This document shows, piece by piece, positions 35,936 to 51,360 of a stretch of DNA of 64,000 bases. The notes under the pieces were generated by a model. It did no database searches, was not told the DNA's origin, and saw only the letters and a list, made by a program, of their open reading frames with translations. Positions within the stretch are counted from its first letter, which is position 1. Each line of letters starts with the position of its first letter. A program made the translations under genes and the position numbers. Source of the DNA: Buxus sempervirens (taxonomy: Eukaryota; Streptophyta; Magnoliopsida; Buxales; Buxaceae); contig OX387183.1 in assembly GCA_947561395.2 (NCBI GenBank), positions 57,519,915 through 57,583,914 of the forward strand. The letters are read 5' to 3'.

Positions 35936-37037
35936 TCATTGTTCTGGCTTTTCCTCATCAAACCATCGTGGAGGATCAAATCCAGACCCACCTGATAACA
36001 GAATAGGAATTCATATTTATAGAGTCAAATTTTGTATGTCAGTAGCAGATAATTATAGTTCAGAGCAAATTGAGATCCAATCCCAAGCTTTTGCAGAGTC
36101 GTCTCAAGAAGACCTTATAAAGAACCATACATATTTGAGTCTCCATGGAAGGCATATAGCAACTTATATATCTTTGTCCACGGGCTTCTAAAAGAAGAAA
36201 GATACTTAATGACCCTTGACGCTAGTAAAAAACCAAATAGGGAATTACCAAGGGGATTGCAACGACAGAGACGCCAAGCAGTCAAGATTGTGCCTTTCAC
36301 GACTCCGTATTTCTTGTATGCTTCCATGGAGTACTCACTACATGTTGGCACGTATCGGCAACTATTGGGCAACAGTGGCGAGATTTCTCCTGCATAAAAA
36401 ACAAATTGGTGATCCTCCAGAACTGTTTTATGTGAATTTCAAGAACAGCAACGAAGTGGGAATACATTAAATTGAGCTAAAGATTCTTTTCCTTTTCAAA
36501 GAATGGGTACAACAGTAGAAAACCCAGTTTGTTTATTTGTCATGGCCGGACGATGAAAGGAAAGAACACTCACTCTTGTAGAATTTCAGCATGGAAAGTG
36601 CAGCTTTAACCCCTAAATCCTTAACTTCGTCATCTGAGAAAGAGAAAAGAAATTCAACATCCCATTAGAAAAGAAGCTCGAAAACAGAAAGACAGACTGA
36701 GGGTAAGAACTACCTTGTACAGTTTTCTGGTTCAAATCCTTATGCAATCCATGAACGGCTGTGGAAAATCGCCTTCGCCGAGGTTTCTGGGATTAGGATA
36801 AAACACAATTAGGAAAAGACGAAACGAAACAAAAAGTATCGAGTACGAAAGAGAAACCAGAAGTAGGGATTTTGGCTTAAAAATTACCGGGGGAGAAAGA
36901 TGACAGGCATCGATAGAGATGCAGAAGCCCTTGGCCTTAGGTTTGAGAAGACTTATGACGGAGTAAACAGTAGGGGTTTCGGACTGAACGACAAGTGAGA
37001 AGGTATTTTGGCAGAAAAAAGAAGGAATAACTGCCAT
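35936..37037 (-). CDS. yidD: Plastid YidD-type membrane protein insertion efficiency factor
   Basis: Predicted exons on the minus strand: 37037-36888, 36786-36714, 36633-36574, 36389-36249 and 35991-35936. They give 159 residues with all phases agreeing. The C-terminal half is the YidD (formerly haemolytic/DUF37, UPF0161) domain. The cysteine motif SCRYVPTCSEYSMEA at 104-118 is followed by GTILTAWRLCRCNP at 127-140 and GGSGFDPPRWF at 142-152. Bacterial YidD helps the YidC insertase place membrane proteins. The plant copy has an N-terminal extension of about 60 residues, rich in Ser, Lys and Val and low in acidic residues, that fits a chloroplast transit peptide. The start MAVIPSFF is preferred over an upstream in-frame ATG at 37151, whose extra residues look unlike a transit peptide. 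Role in thylakoid or envelope insertion is inferred from the bacterial homologue. Confidence 0.92.
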
Positions 37038-38916
37038 GTCCGAACCAGAAGCTCTAAAGAATGGATAGAAACCCCTACAACCGCGACGCGGAAGTTCATT
37101 GCAATTGCACCCTCGATGTCGCAATTCTAGACGCGGCCTGTTATGACCCACGTACCCATTTTAATTTGGGACCCATGTACCCATTTGGGTAGACAGGTTG
37201 AAACCCACCCTGACCAGACAAGGCCCAGTATTAACTCTTTAATGCATATTCATTGTGTTGTCATGATTCGTTATGTAATTTCTGGTGGTACCTTTTTGCT
37301 TAAGTTATTTAAAACTAAATATAAAAAAAAGGCGAGTATAGATAAGTACAATTATTTCAAGTACTTTTTTTTTTTTTTAATAATAATGATAAAATTACGA
37401 AAACCAGGCCCAACCAAATCATGCTTATGCTTCTAATTTTATTTTAGGGTCGGGTTTGAGGCTTTGAGCAGGGCATGCGCATGAAGACTCCTATCTCCTG
37501 TACTAAGGCTACGTTTGAGAGTGCATTTAATTTCAAATTATGATTTATTAAAGCAAAATTTTTTAACCGAACGTTTGATTTGGCCTATTGCCACCCCCCA
37601 GATGTCAACCTGCTCGTGCCAAGTAATTGGATTTGGATTCATTATTAACTTTTAAAAGAATTAGAACTTACCGTATCAGGCTATCAGCTGATATTCTTAT
37701 TAGTTTGAGTTGGATTTCAACTAAAGATTATTGTTAGGTGTGCCACTTGATTTATATATGATCAAATTTGAATACCAAACTAAAAATAAATTGCAACCAA
37801 TGGAGTTTTTTAATCGGTTTTATGCAAACCAATAAAGGAATCCACATCCCAAAATTTAAATCAGGCCAGGCTATTTATTTTAAGATTTAATTATAATTTT
37901 ATGTAAATAAAATAATTTTACCGAGTTTTAAAAATAAAATATCCTAATTTAATATATTCGTATTTAATTTCATTTTTAAAACTTTATAGCAACTAATCGA
38001 GTTTTGAGACTTCCAAATTCTTTAGCTCCCTTTTAGATGAAACTTAACTTCGCTGAAGGGCACACGGTTTAGTCGGAGGAGAAACCTGTCGAGATCCATG
38101 AGGATAATTAAGCCTTGAATCTGTCTCAATGCTCTTCTCTTCAGAGAAAATTAGAACCAGCCTCAAGCATCTAAAGGAGTGATGAGATGAGGATCTGGGT
38201 CTCAAATTCATCTAATCAGGACAATGGGGATCAATGCCATAACATTTTAAGCATTCCATCAAATCAGCAAACTCTGAGATTTCAACCAAGAAAGGATGTC
38301 ACCAACACAAGCATTAGGGTTAGCGGCCAAATGATACAATCTGAAAAATTGAGAGCATAGGAGGTGACTTAATCCACTATTTAATTAGCCAAAAATGACT
38401 GGAAGAGCTCGAAAAGACACAAAAGCAAACTTGTGAATAAAAAAGAGAAGCTAGAGCAGCCACTGCCTTCCAAGGATTGCCCCTAAAAGGTTTAGCCCTA
38501 AAATTAATATCCCATCTATTATTTGCAATTCCATGCTATCACTTGATGACATAAGTATTTTCTTTCAGTATGAGTGCCACAGCTATTTCGTAAGTAGAGA
38601 TGGTTCCTATCATGGACATTTCCTATAATAATACCATCTCTCTCTCTCACTATAAACTCCCTCCCACCTCATAAGATGATCCTTCCTTATCCCCCTCCCT
38701 CCCACAAGAAATTCAGCTGCAAATTTTCCACTACTTGCATCACCTTTTGAGGCATTCTGAATGCACAAAAGTACACCAGTTGGTTTGCTAGGGCAGATTT
38801 AAAGAGTGATCCTACCATTTAGGAACAAATAGTTCCTTTTCCAAGAAGCTAATCATTTATTGATTCTTTCATTCACAAGTTCCCCCAAAAGCCAAAGACC
38901 TAGGTAGGAGATCATT
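37038..38916. other. Spacer between YidD and MPP6 genes
   Basis: The AT-rich stretch at 37480-38000 includes words such as aaggctacgtttga, common at hAT-type MITE ends, but I cannot pair it with a right end. A (CT)n tract occurs near 38640. No host gene is recognised up to the exon-like stretch at 38917. Confidence 0.45.
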
Positions 38917-39103
38917 CTAGTGTAAGACCCGAACAGGATAAGGCAAGGAGCTTTCAGTGCACTCTAGTATGTTTGCAAGTAACTGAGCTACCTCCTCTTG
39001 AGTATTAATCACAGTAATGGTAATATCCGGATGGTCAGCAGGTGATAAACCACTGCACTCGAGACATTTGATATAATGTTTCAGTTTCAATAACCAAATC
39101 TGC
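38917..39103 (-). other. Orphan exon-like stretch, product unknown
   Basis: On the minus strand, downstream of an acceptor-like site ending at 39104 (cgtagcag), a frame stays open for about 61 codons to a TAG at 38917-38919. The peptide looks like real protein: it contains HYIKCLECSGLSP, then DHPDITITVINTQEEVAQLL, and ends PYPVRVLH. A second acceptor-like site lies at 39053. I do not recognise the family. It sits less than 200 bases past the MPP6 stop on the same strand, so it may be an alternative last exon of MPP6, the last exon of another gene, or a relic of one. No partner exon was found nearby. Confidence 0.3.
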
Positions 39104-39294
39104 TACGTTTTATGTAATTTCAAATTTTACCTACCAGAACTGATAAAGGAAGGGAAACAGTAAAGTTTTCCTCTTAAAAAAATTTAAGTGCCAGGATACA
39201 TACATAAGAATTTAAGCTAAAAATTCAATTCTTTTCAAACCCAAAAGGAAAGAGAGCAACAATACTGACAAAAAGGGAATCACCAGACAAAAGT

Positions 39295-42200
39295 TCAACC
39301 CTTTCTCTTCTGAGCCTTTGGTGGTCTTAGGACACTCCAGTCCAGCTTCTCAAACTTTTGTTGTTTGTAAGGACCCTTGCTTTTTTTCGTTAATGATTGT
39401 GGATCACTCTCCCCTCTTGAATTTGTCTGTGATTCATTTGGGCATTTGCCGTCGGTCTCATTTTCCTGCTGTTTTATTTTATGATCTCCATCAGAATCAC
39501 TGTCAGGTCTCGCTATATTCAAACTTTCCAAGCTCATCTGTGGAGACCCATTTTCTCTGTGACAATAAATGATACTGCATCATAATCTAATCTTACACAA
39601 CTCGACAAAATTTTTCGAAATAATCTGGTTGAGAAATGATAGATAACCATCCCCTAAAATTTTCAAAATTCACAGAACACCTCAACTGCCATTCCTTTCC
39701 AACTCTTCAGCTTTGCTAGTAATTACTAGGAAAGCAAAAGCAAAAGGAGACTTTTATATGTAAGATTAAAATACCCACCTATCAGAAGTCCTTTCGGTTG
39801 GATTGCTGGAACTTAAATCAGAGGCATGTGGTTGACCAAAGTTTTCTGCTGCTTCATTCAGTTTCTACCAAGACAAGGCCTTGACATGAGGCAAGAGATG
39901 CATAACGAGTGAATTTGTTTCAAGTCACTTGATCTTCATACTCACATTGATAGAAGGATTAAAATTCTGAAATGACATCCGGCCTTTTACTGCACCTGGA
40001 TGTGGATCCCCTTCCATAATGACAATGCTGCAAGTATAGACAGCCATATAAGCAAATATTTTACCCTGCTAAATCAAAGTACTCATCACATGATCGATAA
40101 TGACAACCAAGAGTATGAGTTAAGAAAATTTCAAAAGATGCTAAATCCAATTACATTTCTTTGAAGAAGATTTTCCAAACAAATTGTACAAGAGCAACTT
40201 AAAAGCATACCATTAACATTCACTATGTTTATGAATTATAGAAGATTTCAAATGGAGTAAGTTCACTTCCATTTCCATGTATACCATAAAATGCATAGAA
40301 TGCCAGTGTGCAATGTTAAGGAAGTGAAGAATACACAAAGTTGAAGCTGCTAAAAAGATATACATAATATATTTGCATGTATGAAAAATGAATATTAGAG
40401 TTCAAAAAGCAATGCCCACATACACAATTCGACATAAAGAGCCCGGACATGCTTGTTCACTTTCTCCTCTACATACAAGCTTATTTATGTCTTCAAATTG
40501 CGCAATGAAAAGCAAAAAGGCAAATAGTTCAAAATGCGAAGGGCCTATCCTTCCCCAATTGATCATGGTTTTAAAACTCGGTTGACCAACTTGTATTGGT
40601 CGAGTCAGCTTGGTATCAGCCTTACCCAGCCAAGATACCATAGTATTGTTGGCATTGGCTGATACAACTATGGTATATTGGCCAGTCTCTGCCAAGCCAT
40701 TTCTGAGCTTGATCAAGTTGACTCATTGATACCATCAATATCGGCCGCGTCAACTTGATATTGACTTCAAGCAATATAGAAGTCGATAATGAGTTTTAAA
40801 ACATTGCATTTGATAGCCCTAACCACAAAAAAGATTAGTTGACAAATAATGTTATATATGTTGCTTTTGCTGGAAATTTCAACATTAGGCCATGAGAGAA
40901 AATTTACCTGAGTTTTTAAAGAGATTTTCGTTTTATTGGAATATTTAGCTAGACCATTGTATCATCAAAAGCTAGTACCCACTAAAGTGGGGTCAGTCAT
41001 ATGAATCTTATCTCCCCATATTGTTCTATTAAAAATCATATCTTCTGTTAATTTACATTTCTGTAAGTCTTGTTTGCCACGCCTTAATGGTGCATTTCTA
41101 TTTCTCTGCTTTATATGTCCAAACCCCCATAACTTATTCTGCTCAATGACCCATCGTTGCAAGATAAGATCTGGCAATTACGTGAAGGTGTATATACACT
41201 TCACAATAAGTTGCTCTTTATTAGGGGCATCTCTATCTAACTTCAAACTCTCGTATTTAACTCAAAATTCTTGACCACATACATAATAGTCCATTAGATG
41301 GTCATTCAAGGTTTCACAAAACTATACAGTGGATCAAATCAGATTTCTTTTGGCATGGGATGCAATCAGATGCTAGGCAGCATATACATAAATGTGATAT
41401 GTGCCCACGTAACAAGGCTAAAAATGTCGTACCAGCTAGTTTACTCCAACCTTTGCTCGTTCCTACTCAAGTATGGAATGAGATAACTGTGGACTTCATT
41501 GAGGAGTTGTCTATGTCTCATAGAAAAGATGTCAGAACAGTGGTGGTTGATCAACTTAGCAAATGTGCTCATTCTCTCTCTTTATCTCATCCTTATTTAG
41601 CCACAAACTCAACTTTTTATTAACCATGTCTTTAAATTACACGGTATGCCAGTGTCCATAGCATGCTTTTCTGTACTAGGACCGGGTATCGGACCATTCC
41701 GGGCCGATCCTAGACAAAAACAGAAAAAAAACTAGAAAGGGCTATCTCGGTCTCGGACCAGCCGGTTCCGGTCTGGACCATCCGATCCATAAAGGTACCA
41801 AACGATACAAACCAGGACCGGCCGGTCTTTACCCAGTCTGATTGTTAAATAAAATCTTGAATGAAAAGTATTTTTTATTCAAATACAACCTTTGCAATTA
41901 ATGCATTTAAATGCCTTGAAGGTGATTGTGACGTGCGATCACAATCACAAAGGCCATTAAGAGTTTTTTAATAATTTAATTTGAATTTCAAATACTTCCT
42001 TTTGTCTCCTTTTATTTCTTTAATATATTTATGTTGCAGGTGTGATTGTGACATTTGGTCACAATCACACAGGCCTTTGCAGGCTTTATGCAAGGCCAAA
42101 ACTCGGACGGTCCAAGATTTGGACCACCCCAGATACAGAGAAATCGGCTGGTCTCACCCTAACTCGGGCAGTCCAACTCGGGACCGCCCGAGTTTAGGAT

Positions 42201-44423
42201 GCCTGTTCCAACCGGCTAGTCCCGGTCCGGTAAACCATGGTCCATGGTCATCGTGATCCTATCTTTAGCAGTTTATACTGGCATGAATTGTTCAGATTAC
42301 AATTTACAGGGGATAAGACTAGGTTTTAAGTTCATCTTATCATCCACAGACATATGGACAATCTGAGGTGGTGATCGAAGTTTAGAAAATCATTTATGTT
42401 GTTTTGCAGGTTGTTGCCCATGTGAATGGGTCTAACCGGTTATAACTGGCAGAGAATTGGTACAACACCAATCCACATTCAGCCATGGAAATTAATAGAT
42501 ACGAAGCAGTTTATGGTCGCCAGTCCCCCTGTCCCACGCCCATTATCGTATATTGTTGAGACCACCAGAGTCCAAGCTATTGAAACTTTCATGAAGAGTT
42601 GGGATCAAATTATGAAACTCCTCGAAGATAATTTACAAGAAGCCCAACACACATGAAAAGATATGCTGATCTTCAACAGATTGAACAGGAGTTTCCAGTT
42701 GGTGATTGGGTGTATCGGCCGCTCCAACCTGATCGCTAACATTCTGTGTCTATGCAAAAAGTTCTCAAACTCTAACTAAGGAATTTTTTGTACTTCTCAA
42801 ATTCCTCGACGGATTGGCTCTATAGCTTAAAATTGCAACTTCCAAAGGGTTCTCAATTGCACCCTATGTTTCATGTCTTTGCTCTAAAGAAAAAGCTTGG
42901 GACGCATATCATTGCACATCCTACTTTATCATTTGTGAATGATGAAGGAATTATACAACCTCATATGGAAACTATTTGAAAAACAGGGTTTTGACTCTAA
43001 ATACACCTAGAGGGGGGTGAATAGATGTAGCACAGCGGAATAAAATTCTACTAATTAAAAAAAAGTTCTTAATTAATAGGCATGCACAAGTCTTGATCAA
43101 TTAATAACCAATCACACAAAATTACAAATAAAGTAAAGAGACAACACAAGCAATTTTGGTGACGAAGGGAAAACTCTATGAGAACTCTCACTAGAGAAAA
43201 ACCCTTCGGGCTATGCAGGAGCCACCTAAAAGATCCAATATGAAAAGAAGACTTATAACCTGTCGTTCAGACGACTCAACATCCCTATGCTAGACTCTGC
43301 AACTCACAGACTTGAAAGTATCTGAGGAACTCCTCAGATTTGCTCTACAGCAACACTTCAGAATTCTGAAGATCTTCTTACACGATCACCCAAACGAACT
43401 CGCCTGGTATCCGTAGGAACTCCCACGATCAATCTCCCCAACCCGGAACTCTAAGGTAGAGGAAGGAAGAAGAAAAGAAAGGTCTTATGGCTCAAAAGAT
43501 GAAAACCTAGAAGAAGGGTTTTCAGAAGAGAAAAGGATATTTAGGGCTTCTAAAACGTGGCTCTTTTAGGTTTAGAAGGTCCCTAATCCTATTTAAAGGT
43601 TCCCCAAAAAGTTTGAAGTCAATCCGAATTGAAACGAGTAAGTTATGTAATTTTTCGGAAAATTTGTTGTTTGAACGTTCGAATGCTCAGCAAACGCGAG
43701 GCAAACGCTACCCTTTAAAAATTGAACGTTCGAACGGCCAGAGAACGTTGGTCGAACGCTAGCCTCGGGTTTGTCTGCAAAACATGAACGTTTGAACGGC
43801 CAGAGAACGTTGGTCAAACGCCACTCTCCAGAAATTGAACGTTCGAACGGCCAGAGAAAGTAGATCAAACGTTGGGCATAACTTCTTCAATTTGACGCCG
43901 TTTGAACCATGTCTTCTTGGACTCAAACTAAACATTCTAAACACACTTTTTGGCACTGAATTAAGCCAAACTAAAATATTAAACCTAACACTATCTTTGA
44001 CTGATGAATGGTTAAATGAGGAAATCGAGCGCTAACAAAAAGTTCTTGTCAAGCAGCATGGTGCGGGAGTTGAAGTCTTGAAGATGTTATGTCACAATCA
44101 TTTCAACGGCTTTGCGAGAAGTATCTGGATGCAAACCTTGAGGACAAGGTTCCTCAACCAATATAAAATGTTACATGCTTGTTTCAGAGTTTATCGTATG
44201 TGTGCAATTGTATGCCATGTAAATTAGTAGTTTTGCTTCGGATCTAGCATGTAAGGAGTCCCTTGTTATCAGGTATGTTGTAGAAGGTTTAGGAGGGTGG
44301 TGTAGTCATGTGATTTTTTACTCTCTACTGGATAAGGTTTAGGAAAGTGGTGTAATTATGTGGTTGGTTAAGGTCAGAAGTGGGTAGTTGTTAATCAGTA
44401 GATGTGTACTTACAATGGTGTCT

Positions 44424-44467
<44 letters not shown>

Positions 44468-45365
44468 TGTATGTATATGTATGTATGTATATGTATATGT
44501 ATATGTATGTATTTATATATGTATATATGTATGTATGTATGAGAAACTGTTCCTTAGGGGCAGGCAACACTCAAAGATTTCCAACTAAAATAATCAATAT
44601 AGCTAAATCCAAGAGAAAAAGTCATACCATAATGATAGAGAAAATTGGAGAACATTGATATTCAAATACATATAATCATGTAATGCGGTTGTGAAAATTT
44701 CATGAAAATTTATCTTAACCCCAACTGGAGTCTGCAGTTTTCCAACTAGCAACTGTTCACAATAAGGAAATATTAGATTTCGGAGAACCATTCATCGAAA
44801 AAATGGGGGACTTTATCAGCTAGGTTATTCCAAGAAAGAAAACTCCCTTCAATAAATAAAACAAAGCTCACCCTTAAGTTCTCGTATTGATAAAACACAT
44901 CTATTCCTAGATATCCGAATACACACGACGCAAATCAATGCCCAGAGTTACACAAAAAATAAGTATAGAATTTTCAATAAGAAAAAAAAAAGGGAAAAGA
45001 TAAGATAAGAAGAAAACGCACCATTTTCTTTTCTGGGTATTAAGCGAAACGAAGTTCCCAGAAGGTTCTACCTCTTCTTCTTTCTTAGAATTCTCCTCTT
45101 TCCGAGCCGCTCTTTGCATAAACTGGAATAAGAAAGAACCCGTGATGGTGAAAGATGTTAAAACGCTAAATTTCAACTGGGTAAAAATCCCAAGCGAAAA
45201 AGGTGAGAATTATGAAATATCAAACCAATTTGTGAAGTTTGGTTCCAAATTAGAAGTGGGGACTCCGAGATTTCGCAGTGATTACAATAGAGGGATAAGA
45301 AGGGGATTCCTTTGCAGTCTCACCTTTAAGTTTTTCAAAGTGCTGGATAGCTCACGCTTGGCCAT
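39295..45365 (-). CDS. MPP6: M-phase phosphoprotein 6 (MPP6)-type exosome cofactor
   Basis: Predicted exons: 45365-45324, 45122-45022, 40027-39946, 39864-39779 and 39556-39295. They give 190 residues and the phases agree. The start [14 protein letters not shown] is followed by [10 protein letters not shown] in exon 2, as in MPP6 proteins. The hallmark [10 protein letters not shown] lies at residues 63-72 (exon 3), preceded by the plant-conserved [13 protein letters not shown] Ser/Asp-rich acidic stretch and the C-terminal [18 protein letters not shown] complete it. MPP6 bridges the nuclear RNA exosome and its helicase in rRNA processing, acting in the nucleolus. Intron 2 is 4,994 bases and holds nested repeats. 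From memory, the Arabidopsis homologue has been mislabelled as scarecrow-like in databases because it sits next to a GRAS gene; a GRAS gene also lies close by here. Confidence 0.92.
40565..40805. mobile_element. MITE-like element with TTTTAAAACTC ends
   Basis: The left end tggttttaaaactcgg is inverted at the right end as gagttttaaaaca. The interior of about 215 bases has repeated ggtatca/tgatacc and ggccaa-type words and no coding capacity. I see no convincing target duplication, so the superfamily is open. Confidence 0.5.
41660..42255. mobile_element. Unclassified GC-rich repeat inserted in the gypsy fossil
   Basis: About 590 bases interrupt the integrase-like sequence. The ends carry roughly inverted ggaccggg/cccggtccgg words and the interior has many ccggtc motifs. 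A short word, tgattgtgacat/tgattgtgacgt with tcacaatcacaaaggc nearby, is repeated near 41918-41955 and 42041-42074. It has no coding capacity. The class is uncertain: a DNA element is more likely than a retroelement. Confidence 0.5.
42987..44036 (-). mobile_element. Solo LTR-like insertion in the gypsy fossil
   Basis: About 1,050 bases begin, read on the minus strand, TGTTAGCGCTCGATTTCC and end near cctaggtgtatttagag-type words (plus-strand ctaaatacacctagaggggg near 42997). Similar leader sequence occurs in many plant LTR retrotransposons as I recall. Within it, a unit based on attgaacgttcgaacggccagagaacg is repeated three to four times (43665-43865). No coding domain. It lies inside the gypsy fossil and is therefore younger than it. 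Confidence 0.45.
43660..43870. repeat. About 65-bp tandem repeat, GAACGTTCGAACGGCCAGAGAACG type
   Basis: The word gaacgttcgaa(c/t) (one copy gaacgtttgaac), followed in three of the copies by ggccagagaa, recurs near 43673, 43727, 43785 and 43835. The motif gaacgttc is itself palindromic. Confidence 0.75.
44427..44540. repeat. (AT)n/(TATG)n compound microsatellite
   Basis: About 38 bases of pure AT dinucleotide are followed by about 75 bases of TATG and TATATG units. The open frames across it encode only Tyr/Ile/Val/Cys/Met repeats and are not genes. Confidence 0.97.
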
Positions 45366-46835
45366 CTCTCTCTCTCTCCCTCTTCCCCCGTCTCTCTCAG
45401 TTTTGCTTGACCTCCCTTCGCCGCCTTCTTCTTCAAAGGGACAACGGAGGAAGCATCAACGAGTTTATCAGTACGAAGAAAGCGAGGGTTTGCTTCTCAG
45501 CAAACAACGAGTATCCATAAAAAGCTAATGTGTATCCCTATTCCCTAATAAGCCTCATGCGATACGCCGATACGGCACAAAAACGGGTCGGATATACGCG
45601 TGTGCATGATATCCAACCGGCTCCAACCTAAACGCGTATTCCAACCTACACATGGCCATATTTCAAAATCTGGATCATCGGATAGAATCCATATTTGAGT
45701 ATGGATTGCTCGGATGTTATTTTAATGATCTAATTGGATTCGACTGACCACCCAATCATTGGAGGTTCCTTATTATCATCAACTAGCAGTGTACATATGC
45801 AATACTTATACTTACTAAATAAAATGTTTGAACATGTACGGAATACAAAAAAGTTGTAAGGGCATTTTTTAAAAATGAAAAATAAAAGGAAAACAGAATT
45901 AGGAATAACAAATTATTCAAAAGGATAACAAATTGTTGAAAGATATCTTTTGAAAAGTAAAAAAAGAAAAAGACAACGTTACCCACCTAAATATAAAAAA
46001 CCAAAATGACATTAGAAGTGATTGTGGGGAAAAAAAAAGGCATATTTTTTTTGGCATGTTTCCTAAGCCTGTTTTTATATATAATAAAATTTTAAAAAAA
46101 CCTATCTTCTTTAAAAGGAGTTATTTAAAAGGTTAAAGAGGAATCTGACCATGCTCTAATTAGTAATTACTAACATAAATGAAGAGTATTATTAAACAGA
46201 GAATTAGTGGTTCAATTATCTCGTACTTTTAAGGACGTAAATAGATTGCTGTATCAGCAAAGCATAGATTATAATTGGCAAGAAAGTGTATATACATAAA
46301 TAAACCTCCAAGTTAAGTAGAGAATTCTTCATCACCACCATTAAAAAGAAATCAAAACAAGAAAATAAAGTAAAAAAAAAACACAAAACGACCATCCACC
46401 GTGTATTAGTAACGTTTCACTGGTCCCTTATTTGTTTTAGCTACTGATCCTTATTTTAAAGGGCGAATCTTAGCAAGAATGATATTCAACGTTTCAGAGA
46501 TCGTTTTAATTGATAGTGGTTGGAATTAATATTTTATTAAGGTAATGGTGATTCTAATACCAAATCCCCTTCTTCATTAACAAAGAGGGTAATAAATAAT
46601 AAAACACTAAAACGACAGAAGAGAAACCAAAACACGCAGTAAATCATGGTCGTGAGTCAACTCCATATAAAAATTACATGGATTCATGTAGCTATAGAAC
46701 AGGTTTTCAATAGCTCAACCTACAGAGCTTTTGCCTTTCTCCATTTTTTTTCCCCTTCTTTTCTTCCCCAGATCCCAAGTCTGAAAACCATTCAAGGTGA
46801 TGACCAGAATTCTAAATTTACGAGGCTGTTGAATC
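45366..46835. other. Upstream region of MPP6 and spacer
   Basis: Just upstream of the MPP6 start is a (CT)n tract (about 45365-45400), typical of leaders. The rest is AT-rich with no recognised gene. The last part before 46836 is the 3' untranslated region of the Rossmann gene. Confidence 0.5.
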
Positions 46836-50331
<3,496 letters not shown>

Positions 50332-51360
50332 CGTTATTCAACAGGGCTTGTAAGACTCGTTGATGGGTTCATTCATCCATTCGTCGTCGGCGAGACGCGA
50401 ATTTTCAGCGAGGTGCTCTCCGGCACTTCCCCAACAGCAACGACTGCGTGGAAGCACCCAATCCTTCTCCAACATTTGGTCCTCGCCCCGCCTTATCTCT
50501 TTTCCTTCTGACACACAGCTCTTTTGTTAATCGTGACTGGCTGGTTAATCACTCGTTCATTACTTCCATTGTGGTCGTTAGATTTCTAATGATTCTTTGT
50601 TTTCCAGTTATCTATTTTATTAGGATATTATGATTGGAATTGAGATTATTTCACATTTGAGTTGGTATTATAATCATGCATATTTCATTATAGCCCATAC
50701 GAGGGTCAGGTGTAAGGGTCGGTAGGTGAGATTTGACAACAATTCTATGGATATACATGAAACTTAAATCATCAGTTATTTGATTCTACTACATCATTTT
50801 GAGTTGTCACAAATTTTCTTTAGCGTTAAGTAAATAGTTTAGGAATAAAACATTTTGTAATTTACAAGATTATAAATTATTTCTTTGCATGTATGCATGG
50901 TTGCAGGGCTCTCGTAACCGAGCCGCCCAGTGATGTAATTCACCCAAACAATACTTATTAATTGCTTGCCAACTGCCAAGTAAGTGGTCTATATTCAAGG
51001 CTGCATTTGGGGATGCTTAGCTGACAACTTATTTCATTGTTAACCAAGCAAAATACTTTTTTAATCGAAGATATGTTTTTGCAACATTAACTGGGAAAGT
51101 TCCTTCAAGGGTGAAGATTGGCCAGGTAATTAACCCAACTTGATGACACGTTTCAATATGTCCATCACTATAGCTCCTTATAGCGACCCCTAATAAAAAC
51201 TAAAGAGAAGAAAGAAAAGGAAAAGGAAATTTTCTTTTCTTTATTATTGATATCACTTAAAAAGGGAACCATCTACATTTTAACCGTAGGCAAAGAGAGT
51301 GATGTAGATGATGAAATCGAAGGTACATCTCTCCTTTGTTCTTCACATCAATGACGAGAT
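50332..51360. other. Spacer between Rossmann and HAD genes
   Basis: It contains the leader and promoter of the Rossmann gene (minus strand, immediately upstream) and the 3' untranslated region of the HAD gene at its far end. No coding sequence or distinct repeat is recognised. Confidence 0.5.

Larger units (their letters stand above)
41280..44170 (+). mobile_element. Ty3/gypsy retrotransposon fossil (integrase part)
   Basis: Only the 3' part of pol is recognisable: an integrase zinc-binding region (words such as [12 protein letters not shown] near 41380-41415), part of the integrase core ([12 protein letters not shown] near 41490) and the end-of-pol motif [15 protein letters not shown] near 42856-42900. 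It lies in the opposite orientation to the host gene MPP6, inside its intron. It is broken, with many breaks and no intact gene, and carries two insertions of other repeats (about 41660-42255 and 42987-44036). No LTR pair of its own was identified. It is old. Confidence 0.8.
40028..45021 (-). other. Giant second intron of MPP6, filled with repeats
   Basis: The intron runs from donor GTGCGT to acceptor cttgcag. It contains a MITE-like element (about 40565-40805), a broken Ty3/gypsy element with two insertions (41280-44170) and a microsatellite (44427-44540). The other MPP6 introns are all under 300 bases, so most of the length is inserted DNA. Confidence 0.88.

Noticed and set aside
37038-37151. 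Longer YidD start at an upstream in-frame ATG
   Set aside because: The added residues are Arg/Cys-rich and unlike a transit peptide; the shorter start gives the family's usual length.
44388-44658. Tyr/Ile/Val-repeat frames
   Set aside because: They are translations of the AT/TATG microsatellite.
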